DNA from: Erigeron canadensis
Taxonomy: Eukaryota > Streptophyta > Magnoliopsida > Asterales > Asteraceae
Length of the DNA: 64,000 nucleotides
NCBI RefSeq assembly: GCF_010389155.1
Contig: NC_057769.1
Span: 7,378,735 to 7,442,734, forward strand
Direction of reading: 5' to 3'
The notes under the pieces are model-generated. The model was not told where the DNA came from. It saw only the letters and a program-made list of their open reading frames with translations, and made no database searches. Positions 17,865-28,858 of the stretch are shown here, piece after piece (position 1 is the stretch's first letter; each line of letters opens with the position of its first letter). Made by a program: the position numbers and the translations under genes.

Positions 17865-18314
17865 AGAGAATAGGTGTACATCGGATATTTTGTGATGTCA
17901 AATGTATCCGCTGCAACACATAGGTACCGCCCTAGTCTTTAAAGACACAAACTAAATAACGAGTAAATAATATCTCAAACCATAACCAAAAACCAATAAA
18001 GATAACACAAGAAGAAATATCAATTTATATACATGATAGCATGAGAAAAAGAATGTGACGCCCCAAAGAGACAAATACCTATTCGAAATCTCAAACATGT
18101 TATAAGGAAGACAATATATAACAAATTAACAAGTTTCGTAACCGTATTGCTACCAGCTTTTAACAGCTAAAATAAAGTTTCATTGAATTTTAAAAGTTTT
18201 TTTATTTAAATATCCTTGAATGTTTATAAAGACATAACGCCATCTCTCCTAGAATTCTTTAAATACTTAATTATTATAGGAGGACTACTTTGCAGACCCG
18301 ACCAAATGACCAAT

Positions 18315-18937
18315 TCATGACCGGAGTATATAAATTTTTTGGAAGTTATTAATTTATTTAAAATTTATCTACCAATAAATTAAAACAAGATTAAAATGTT
18401 CTCGAAATGACGTAATCCTTAATAGACATGTGTCATTTTAATTTATTTAATTCTATTAAATTAGTTTTTCTAATTGTATATAGATTCAATTTCATTATTA
18501 GACTAAGATCTAAACTTTAACTCTAATAATAAATACAAAACACATTATAACCTTATTTTATTAATCATTTTCTCATTAATAACATTGAATTTTTTTATTT
18601 CTTAATTTCTTTTGTTACTTATAATAATAAGTTATTAATATGAAAACTCCAAAAATTTGAGTGTACGATCTGAAATTATAAGGCTATTTGTCGTCATCTA
18701 TAATGCTTACAAGTTCTGATTTTGATATGATTGTAAAATTTTAAGGTAAATTCGAAACTTTAACTAAGCATGTATTATAGTATTTATCATTACCTTTAAT
18801 TATAACTTAGCTTCAATTATCGGTTAAGTTTAACTACAATTAATTTCATAATCACGAATCATGCATAAGACATATTTGAATTTTTTTTATGATACAGTTT
18901 ATATAGCTACCGTAAATCGTATGGGTATCAGGACTAG
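18315..18937 (+). mobile_element. Non-autonomous Helitron, copy A (3' end CTAG/T)
   Basis: The 3' end has a decayed hairpin (CCGTAAATCGTATGG) followed about ten bases later by CTAG at 18934-18937 and the host T. The body, from TATCTACCAATAAA near 18365 onwards, matches the reverse complement of 26521-27196 along its whole length. The 5' terminus (TC near 18315) is approximate. No protein coding. The Helitron class is inferred from the 3' end structure and the shared family. Confidence 0.68.
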
Positions 18938-19261
18938 TAATAACATAAAATAGCTAGTCTTATTATTATTATATTATATTTTATTTTATTATTGTTAAGA
19001 TATAATCGTCATTATCTTCTTGAGTCTTGACAATGATGGACCCTTCGAATCAAAATTAAAAAGCCATAGCCAGTAGGTCGTAGGTGCCTATGTGTGGTCA
19101 ACTTTGGTCTACCAAAGATTCTTTCAGTTTATACGATTTATAGAGGTAACGATTTAGTAAGTTTTAGCTTAAGTTTTTACCAACGGTAACTTACAATTTG
19201 TCCTTTCGTTTTTTTCCTAAATAAAACCAAAATGTGTCCAGTATGATGTAGTGTCAAAAAT

Positions 19262-19678
19262 CAATATTTTAAATACCAGTATTTTGGTCGTATCGGCCGG
19301 GTACCCGGTACCGGTATAACGGCGGTAATTTAATTTTTGTATTTTTATTTTTATAGAATTTTTACAAAACTTGTTACAATTTAACGAAAATAGTCAAAAT
19401 ACAAGTACAATCCACTCAAAAATAATACCAAATAGATATTTCATAACAAAATATAAGTTTTAAAGTTTACAAATAACAAAACATAACATTAAAGTATCAA
19501 AAAAAAATCAAAATAACGGTATTACCATTCCGGTAATGCCAGAAAATACCTGAAATACCGGCTGATATCGAATAGTGAAAATATCGGACAAAATACCGGG
19601 ATAGTTATACCGGGGTACCACCCGGTATCCGGTATTCCGGGTAATATCAGCCGGTACGTACCGATATTTAAAACACTG
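19262..19678. mobile_element. hAT-like MITE rich in ACCGGTA palindromes
   Basis: Terminal inverted repeats start CAATATTTTAAATACC on the left and, as reverse complement, CAGTGTTTTAAATATC on the right. Flanks carry a near-perfect duplication (GTCAAAAAT before, GTCAAAAT after), as expected for the 8-bp hAT target duplication with one A slipped. Both subterminal regions are packed with CCGGTA/TACCGG units, giving strong local self-complementarity. 417 bp, no coding. Confidence 0.72.
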
Positions 19679-20498
19679 GTCAAAATGTGCAAATAAATTT
19701 TACACTCTTAAATCTGAGCGAATATATTTTAAAATAGTTACACTTTTAGTCCTTCAAACGATCAAAATGCAAAAATTTGATTCCACTCAATAAGTACAAA
19801 TGTACAATGCATATCACCATACATTTCACTAAAATTTCACAAACATCTTTATTCTTTCACTATATATTTTATTTTCCTAAATGACTTCTTTTTCAAACAA
19901 TGTTTACAAACCCCGTGTGACCGCCGATGAGATGAAGACACTTACCACCACTGATATCAATGAGGACGACCTCCTTCAAGCACAAATGTCGGAAGCCATG
20001 TAAAAACTATAGCAAAAACGAAAATGGTGTAGGAAAGGATATTTGAAATACAAGTGTATAAGCGTAAAGTTTTCTAGCTTGGAAAATAAATATTTTACTT
20101 TTTTCTTCATATACATTTGGCCATCTTCAATGATATTATCAATTTGTCAAGTTAAACTGGTCACCTTAGCAACACGTCAATGGATCAGCAAACTAAATTC
20201 ATTTTGCCTTCATTTAACAAACTGAAATTTTGTTTATACGTGACACACCATCTTAAACTAAAAGCATATTATATTACTCCGTAACTAGGATGGAAAAGAT
20301 CTGACCCGCTTCATAACTACTTGATCTCAATTTGCAAATTAAGTTTAGAAAATGATTAACAAGCCGATACTCCAATGATGGCAAATTAATGTCCAACTTG
20401 CTCACCAGTTTACAAATTGGAAAAACCATTAGAGATAGATAGTCTTATATATTACTAAAAGAAATATTTGGAATAAGGTTTACCAAACAAAGATACTT

Positions 20499-20784
20499 CG
20501 CGTTTGGTTTACAGAATATGATAGAATTTGATGGAATTGGAATTGAATTTCATTCCTTAGTACGTTTTGTTGCACAAAGAAGAGGGAATTTCATTCCATA
20601 GGAATGTAAACATTCCATCATTTGATGGAATCTACATTCCTTGGGGATGGAGGAAGGAATTTCATTCCTTCCATCACTTGAATTTTCAAAAAATCAAAAA
20701 CATTCCGTCAAATTCCATTCCTTTAAATTCTAATTCCTTTGAAAGATTTCATTCCTTTCCAAAACATTCTGTGAACCAAACGCG
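20499..20784. mobile_element. MITE, GGAAT/ATTCC-rich, CGCGTTTGG termini
   Basis: Starts CGCGTTTGGTTTACAGAAT and ends with its imperfect inverse (ATTCTGTGAACCAAACGCG). The interior is many GGAAT and ATTCC words that fold back on each other. About 286 bp, no coding. Target duplication not clear. Confidence 0.7.
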
Positions 20785-20913
20785 CCCAATTCTTATGGAT
20801 AAGTTAACTATTTCCTTATAAATATTCAATGATTATTACAAGGGGTCGCATGATATGACATATGAGCTATCTTTTATAAATAATATTTTCATTCACAGAT
20901 TCACTCGTGGGTG

Positions 20914-21189
20914 AGCTAATTAGGATTTGATCATAATCAACTGCTGGTGTATTTGGAAAACGAGAAATGAGTTGAAATTTGATAACATTAGAGTGAGCAC
21001 CATGAAAATCATTCAAAATATTAGATCACTCAGTTTTTTGTGGTTTAGAAGTAGAACGAAACATAGAGGTATTTCTTGGAGTAATTGGTGTAATTTTGTA
21101 CTCATATAAATTGTTGTATATTATACCACCGGTGTTGTGCCGGGGTGAGTGAATAAAATATTTAGTTTCATAAAAAAAAAAGCTAATTA
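20914..21189 (+). mobile_element. 5'-truncated LINE (L1-like) tail with target-site duplication
   Basis: Bounded by AGCTAATTA at 20914-20922 and 21181-21189; ends in an A-tail. Encodes the last ~60 residues of a LINE ORF2 (CWCIWKTRNELKFDN, then FLWFRSRTK and WSNWCNF) followed by a short 3'UTR. Closely related to the fragment at 8370-8604, which shows the family has inserted at least twice here. Severely 5'-truncated, so immobile. Confidence 0.85.
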
Positions 21190-21342
21190 TGAGAAAGGAA
21201 GGCAGTGCTCTAATATAATACATATACATTTAAATAAATAAATTATAAATAACATGTGTTTTTACCTATCTTAACGTATGGGTTGCAATTTTATTTTTAT
21301 TTTTATTTAATAAAAATCAATTATTAAAGCTTTACATTTAAT

Positions 21343-21343
<1 letters not shown>

Positions 21344-21434
<91 letters not shown>
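21344..21434. repeat. (AAT)n microsatellite
   Basis: About 30 AAT/ATA units with one phase break, in a gene-free interval. Confidence 0.9.
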
Positions 21435-21435
<1 letters not shown>

Positions 21436-21439
21436 TCAT

Positions 21440-24400
21440 AATACACGCAAAGTGGTATTCTTTCGTAGCACTAAAATGGTCTACAAGAAAGAACGTATCA
21501 AATCCAGTAACCATTCAATCATTTTATTTTTTTACCTATTTTAAAGTTAACAACTTTGGTGTTCTTTAAATTAGGTTTGTTGTCTTAAGGCGATGCCTAG
21601 TTAGAAGAGATTGTTTTCTTTTTTTCTCACTAAATATAAAAACATAGACTACAAAAATGGAGAATTGAATCATCCTAGCTTGGTTCCTTGTCGCTAGTTC
21701 CATAATATAGATAAGAGGATATTAACCGAGTAATACTATAGTTAAAGAAAATGTAACCAAGATTTGAATCTCTAATATTTGTTTTTGTGCTTCGTGTTCA
21801 CCACTAGCTATCAATCTATCATCTAATATAACATTCATCGTAAAAAGCATGAACTAGTAAATAAATGACAATTAAATACTCTGATGCCTTTGTATGACTA
21901 CATTTTCAAATGATCTTGGTCTTTTTGAGTCAAAATTCTACACATCTAAAAGTCTCGTGTATTATTCAATTCGTTAGGAGAAAAGGATAACTTTTTAATG
22001 AATTTTTCCCGAGAAAATTCTCTCAATTGTTTAACTTTAGTTATTGGTACAACCAATACTTATACTAATTTTATAATGCGGTGATTTGCAAGAACCAAAT
22101 TCTTTTTATCTTTCTCCAAATTTATTAATTAAGCTATTTATCAGCTATCGCTTGTCGCCTTGTCGGTGTAACAAACCAATCCATACAGAATCTGAAATCC
22201 GTGCAAAAGTCGTATCAATTATTGTGATTTTGTTTCTAATGATCCCAACACTATGAAAGAAAATATTTAGCATTTATTATTTTATAAGTAATTTTTTTTC
22301 CCCGAATGCCTGAGTTTCATTTTTTTTATAAAAAAAAAACTATAGCAAATAGGACCTGATGGCGGGTTAAATGGGTTAGTAGATTAATTTTAGTTCACAC
22401 AGGTTATATGGGTTGGTGGGATCGTACGTTAGTGGATTGATTTTAGGTTAAACGAGTTGTGGGTTTATGGGTCATATGGGATCGTGGGTCGACATATTAA
22501 AAGATTATAGAAGTTTAAAATATTTTCGGGTTGACGGGTTGACCTTTTAATCGGAATGGTCAACCAGTCCGAAAAAATCTATTTGGCGGGTTAGAAGGTC
22601 CAAAATATGCAAGTATAACCTGGTTATTTTCGCGCAGTTTTTGGGTTGGATCAAGTATTAATAGACTCAATGTGTTATACCAAAAAATATATAAGCGTTA
22701 AAAGTTTATTTCGACATTATGCTCGATTGCATACTAAACTTCATCTTTCTATACTATAAGACTTATATTTTTCACAATATGTGATGTAAGTATAAGGTTA
22801 TTCGTAATAATATGTGTTTTTTATAAATTTATAATAATTAGCAATACATTATATGCACTTTCATATAGTAATTACTGAATGAATACTTCATATTTAAATT
22901 GTACCATACTAAGCTAATTACAATGGCGATGTAATGGGTTATGCTTCAAAGGAATTATATTAGATGACATAGTTTTGGCATAAACTCATCATATCTACAC
23001 TTTGGTAATCCTAAACATTTTAATCGATAAAACAAATAAATGCTATCGGGTCAACACGGCCCGATGCAACCCATTTACATCGGCCAAGTTTGCAGAAGCT
23101 ATTTTACCTTTTAACCATTTCACCCCCGTTATTTACCCAAATACCCACACAACATAACAAGATACAGAAACAATCAAACAAATGCCCAAGTTTACCCAGT
23201 ACTGTCCATAATGGGCCAAAATGTCACCTTTAATTTAAGGTCATCTAAATTCTAAAGTGTTAGACAACCTCGATCAACAACCTCACTTGAACACTTGGCT
23301 GACATTTTTTAACAACAAATTTTTTGCGGGGTGCTATGCAATATTTATATAATGTTGAGTTCCAATTCCTAACTTTTCGGTGCATAAACTTCACTGATTT
23401 AGGAGCCTCAAATCTGGAAAAACTTGCGACGTTTCATTACTTAGTGACCAAGTTTGTCAAATTAGTAGCTCACTAGTTGGTAAAATTTTTTTTAAGGTTT
23501 AACTTATTGTGATTCACCTATGAGCAGAACTTGTACATTTCCATTGTGAAATTCATCCATTTCTATTTAAAACCGAGTCTTTTGTCGCCTGCTATATATG
23601 ACCATGAACACGCTGTGATATACGCTGCAATGGCATACATTCTTAGAATTTGTTAAGTTGCAAAGAACGTGAAATTCTAGAGTACTATTTCGATAGCACT
23701 TCTGGCTGGCAACACTTTGCAACTCCAAAAAAGAGCCCGCGGTGAGTTTAGACAATGCCAATGAATTAACAAGTTTTGTTTGATTATTCAAATGGTTTTC
23801 TTTTAAATTTTTAATCTAGAATAACGACTTACTTTTTTAATTTTAATTTGAATTTTAATTTGTAAGTTATAAATCATAGAGCCTTTCCCCTTCTAGTTAG
23901 GCTATTAAAAGTTGGTTTAATTAATTTGCATCCGCATTAGGCCATTCAATTCAACCAAAGTTTATAGACTCCTCACCAGTGCCTGGTCATAAGGTTTCTG
24001 ATGCCCTAGCCAAACTCGAGATCCTCAAAGGAAAGTATATTTTTAGGAAAACTTTATTTGGATCAAGGTTATCAAGATCGAAATCTTAGCCAAGATTGTT
24101 TTCACTTTGTAAGATTGAAATCGTAAGATCCCACAAAATATCGGGACAATTTTTCAACATGATTATTATTGCATATAACATAATAAATTCTTATATAAAT
24201 AAGATTATCTAAATTCTAGCATATATTACATAATTTTTGTGACATAAATCCAGGTTCGTAATCGATAAAACTTAGGAGTAAACTATGTTATACTAACTTG
24301 TTTTGTTTGTGTCCGTTTTTTAGTTTTAGGTAGCTGTTTTATATCATTCAAGAATTGAAGGCTAAAATAATGCATCTCTTAAATAAATAAAACAAAATTT

Positions 24401-24690
24401 TTCTAACATCATTATTTTCTAAATAATGCTTACTTGTCATTATTAGAATTTTTCATATTAATTAATTTTTTTATTATCTTGATTTATGACATCATCCTAT
24501 TTAAAGTTTAAATCATTTTTTAATTGATTTATGATATCTTTTCTCGCTTAAGTATCATGTAAATTAAAATGAAATTATCTAAATTATTTGTAAGTTTTCA
24601 AAAATAATATCACCATATCTTTTCGTCTAAATATTATCAATTAACCTTGTTATATATTAAATAAAAAACAACTGTTATGACATCATCATT
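21440..24690. other. Intergenic, decayed repeat DNA, no gene recognised
   Basis: AT-rich interval with GGGTT-rich stretches near 22360-22680 that look like an old transposon remnant, but no terminal structure or coding domain could be fixed. Short open frames have no recognisable domain. Confidence 0.5.
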
Positions 24691-24699
24691 TTATTTTTT

Positions 24700-24868
24700 T
24701 TATTTTTTTTGTAAAGTTAGTTTTGATTCAGGCGTGCTGAAGACAATTTTAACCAACGATTTGCTGGACCTCCAATCCTCTACTCATGGAAAATATCTTG
24801 AGATGATAAACCTAAGACTCGAACCCGAGACCTTGGGAAAAACTCACCTCCGAGCCCCACAAGTATAA
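24700..24868 (-). mobile_element. tRNA-derived SINE, minus orientation
   Basis: On the minus strand a tRNA-like head has a box-A-like GGCTCGGAGGTGAG and a box-B-like GGTTCGAGTCTT about 30 bases on. A non-tRNA body and an A-rich tail (AAAAAAAATAAAAAAAATA) follow. The target duplication is not clear. Different sequence from the other SINE families in the window. Confidence 0.6.
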
Positions 24869-25247
24869 CTTATTTTTCATCTCTAAATTCTTTTTTAAAG
24901 TTTATATTTTTGGTTTAATTTTTTTATGATATCATAAGCATTTTACTTTCTTAAATTTATTTCATTTTTTTTGTTACTTATGATGTCTTTTTCTATAAAA
25001 AAAATTAAAATTTTATTTTCTTTTGAGCACTATAATATTTTATACACGGTCTTTTAAATTTCAATTATCTGAATAATTTTATCATAATAGATTTTTAAGT
25101 TATCAGCATATTATGCGGATTAATCAGCTAATTATATTTATTCGAAATATAAGGTATATTATTCCGAGGTTATGAGTATGGTTGAAATATCCCATATTTC
25201 TTAAACATCAACGCAACTTAATATTATAAAACTTTTATTTATAAGCC

Positions 25248-25274
25248 CGGGTTGAACCCGAGTAATTAGCTAGT
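25248..25274 (+). mobile_element. Candidate Helitron 3' terminus
   Basis: A 6-bp stem hairpin (CGGGTTGAACCCG, 25248-25260) is followed nine bases later by CTAG/T at 25270-25274, the typical plant Helitron 3' end. The element body would lie to the left; its 5' end was not fixed. Confidence 0.5.
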
Positions 25275-26520
25275 TGCTGGATAAATTAGACTTCAAAAGG
25301 CTTGAGTGAGAATACTTCATAGATTAATGTATTAATACATCAATTAGGGATCATTTGCAAATAACTCACAGTTCGATTTATTCGTTATCTTCTATATATT
25401 CGGCTCTCATATTTCTTGAAATTTATTTTATTTTTATTATAATTGGTCATCTTGATCAACTATTGTATAATAACTCATTCATATAATAAAAATATAAACT
25501 AATTAGTTGATCCAATTTTCTGTGATACTTTTATTATATGAATGAGCTATTAATCTTATTATTACAACAGTGAATAGTTGATCAAAATGATCAATAGGAT
25601 GATTAAATATAATCACCCATAACATAGAAATATAAATCGAGAATAGTAATATACAGAATATTGAACGGAAAAAGCGAGTATGTGTTATCCACATTTGAAC
25701 CATAAATGATGTATTCACACATCAATCTACCGAGTATTGTAACTCTACCCCTTAAAGTATAATCTATCCAACATTTACACACTCCCGGCCATTCTAATCT
25801 TAAAAGATAAAAAACAGCTATCTAAAACTATAAAACATACACAAAATAAACAAGTTAGTGTATCTTACTATAATAATCCATTTTTATTTATAAAAAAAGA
25901 AAAGTTACTATAGCATATTTTATATCCTCCTAAGTTTATATTAATCATTTTAATAGTTGCACTATGCTTTAAATAGCCCATATAGATGAATGTTAACGGA
26001 GGGATCATGCGATTTTTATGAGTAGGCAACCAACGTACAACTCACAAACATGCTTTATTTGTTTACGAGATACAGTATCCGTGCGTTTCGGTGGTGAGAT
26101 GGTGGGGTGATAGGTCAAGTCATACAGTATGATAGCCAAATGCCTTAGCTGTACGGTCTCCACCCTCGGATTTTAAAATTCGTCGAAAGTATATCAAATG
26201 ACATTTCTCATGAAAGAGCATGAAATTTTAAGAACACCCATACAATTTTTATAATTTATCAATATACGGTTTTTGAGATAAATAATTTTGAATGAATTAA
26301 AGGAGTAAAATGATTTATGGATGACAGAGGAAAAAAATGGATGGTTGAGATTTGAGGAGAGAAAAAATGAGTGGTTGAGATTTAAGGTTATTATAGGTAT
26401 ATTAGGTAGAGATGTTTAAATTAGTGAATAAAGAATAATGGTATTTTGGGTAGTTCAAATCATCTTTTTTTTAAAAAAAAAAAAACAAAATGTTTTATAA
26501 GATACTATTAGATAATATAA

Positions 26521-27196
26521 CTAGTCCTAATACACGTACGATGTACGGTAGTTATATAGATTGTATCATAAAGAAACTTGAATATGCCTCATACATGATT
26601 CGTGAGTATGAAATAAATTGTGGTTAAAATAAATCGATGAGCGAAGCAAAATTATAATAAAAAGTAATGATAAATATAATATATGTTTAGTTAGAGTTTT
26701 GGATTTACCTTAAAATTTTAAAACCACAGTCTCGTACCTTGACTTTCGCTACCTATACCTAGGCTTTTCTGCCGTTGTCTCAAAATCGGAACTTGTAAAC
26801 ATAATGGATATATAGCCTTGTGATTTCGAATTGTAAACTCAAAATTTTGAAGTATTCATGTTAATAACTTATTATAATTAACGTAAGTAATAAAAGTTGA
26901 GAAATTAAAAAAGAAAAAGAGACAATTTATTAATGAGAAAATCAAATAAAGTTATATTATCTTTAATCTGTATTAATAAGCCAAGAGTTAGATTTTAGTT
27001 CTAAGTCTAATAAGAAAATTAAATTTATATACAACTAGAAATTAAATGCTAATTTAACAGAATAAATAAATTAAAATGACACGTGTCGATCAAGGATTAC
27101 GCCACGTGTCAGTTCAAGAACATATCAATCATGTTTTAGTTTATTGGTAGATATGAAAAAGTTATTTTAGGACTAATTTTAAATTAGGACCATTGA
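26521..27196 (-). mobile_element. Non-autonomous Helitron, copy B (3' end CTAG/T on minus strand)
   Basis: Read on the minus strand the 3' end is a clean hairpin (CGTACATCGTACG) followed by TGTATTAGGA and CTAG/T; CTAG is at 26521-26524. The body matches copy A (18315-18937) in opposite orientation. The 5' boundary near 27196 is approximate. Two ACACGTG/CACGTGT motifs (27079-27115) occur here but are mutated in copy A. No coding capacity. Confidence 0.72.
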
Positions 27197-27199
27197 GAC

Positions 27200-28858
27200 C
27201 AAATATCAACCATTCATTTTTCTTCCCTTTTCAAATCTCAATAACTCATTTTTTTTCCACACCCTCTCTCCTCTCTCCTTTTTCTCCGGCCACCACCATA
27301 TTATCTTTGGCCGCCGCCTCCTCCTCCACCACCATATCATCTCTTGAACACTATTTTTATGAGTTAAATAGTGTTTGTCACTTTGCACAAGTTTACTGTA
27401 TTAACACCATCATTATATTTTTCAAGCATATTGTCTTTAGGGGTTGTTTTTGGTGGTGACCGTTTAAACTTGAAAGGACTCGTGGCGATGGCTGCTCCCG
27501 AAAGAAGTTACACTCGATGGCTGCTTTGGTGAAAGTGATGATCATGATGGTGTTATTGGTTTCATTGCAATGCCATACAGATTGATCAATGACATTCAAG
27601 TGTCATGGGAAAACAAGGAATATTGTATTAGAAAAAAAAAAAAAACAAAAAAAAAAAACATGAAACTGATTGCAAGTCATATAGGATATTCATATTTGAC
27701 CCGACTTGAGCCTAATTACTGACCAAGTTTTTCATGCCAACCCATTTGACTCGTGTAATCCATCTATCACCATATAGTTTTGAAATGGAACCTTAATTGG
27801 GTGATATTGGGCTCGAAACAGTCTTAACAGTTTTTTGACTAATTCTAGAGTATGACCCATAACCATAACGTATACAAAGAAGTTATCTGATTATTTCTCT
27901 TGTTATTTTCCCTCTTTTAAGACAACAAATGCTTTCTTAAAAATTATCTGTATTTCACGTAAACTGCTACTAAACTCAAGATGATTATATTTCTCATACA
28001 ATACATGAAAGCCAAAATTTTATGATGGATTTGATACTTCACCATTTGTGAGAAGAACAATCTTCGTAATGTGAGACGTTAACAGCCAACTCCTGACCAA
28101 CCCTTCTATAACTTCAACCCTCTTATCTCCATGTTGTGCGCATGTCTTATCACAAGACGTGTTGAAATGACAAGCCAAACAATGTCGTCTGATGGAGCCA
28201 AACGATTACACTAACATTATAAATAAAGGAAGCAAACAAAGAGTACATAGCATCTGGTATGGAGTCATGGATGTTATATTTTCCGTACCAATAGCAGAGG
28301 GTTAAAAAGTGTTGATTCATGAAGAAAACTGTGAAACTAATGACAGGCCAAACAATAACGTATGTCGTATACAAAGAAAATGTAGCAAAGGTAATAATGT
28401 TATGCAAAGAGATTTTCATGGTAAAGGTGTAGTGGAGGGGATGATAGTAGTGTAAAGGAGCAGGAATGAAAGTAATGTATTACATTCTTATGTATTCGGA
28501 GAAAATAGTAACGTGTCATTGTAAATGGTATGAAGTCACATTCTTTCACGAGCCAAGCGCATACTCAAGGAGTAGTGCACAACCAACATATCAGGCTCGG
28601 GTTGTGCACAAACTCTGTGACCCAAGTAAATAACAAAAATAACGACCACTTATTTAAGCATTTTACAGTGTGCAACCAACCTCCCATAGAACTTCTAATG
28701 CCAAATTTGAAAGGAAACCAGTTCTAAAAATAGCTTTTCAAGATCATTTGGGAATATAGGCCTCTTATAGTCTCTCTAAACTGAAAAACCACAAAGTTAT
28801 TCATAAGTACATAAAATCACTCTCTAAATTACTTGTAACTTACAAATGAAGAAATTGA
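27200..28858. other. Intergenic, no gene recognised
   Basis: Downstream of the NET1-type gene. Contains a CT/GCC-rich patch (27260-27345) and A-runs near 27632-27658. No supported gene. The first few hundred bases next to 28858 presumably hold the NET1 3'UTR. Confidence 0.5.

Noticed and set aside
22748..22765. TCTATACTATAAGAC as the 5' end of a Helitron ending at 25273
   Set aside because: The base before TC is T instead of the expected A, and nothing between the two ends shows family homology; only the 3' end was kept as a candidate.
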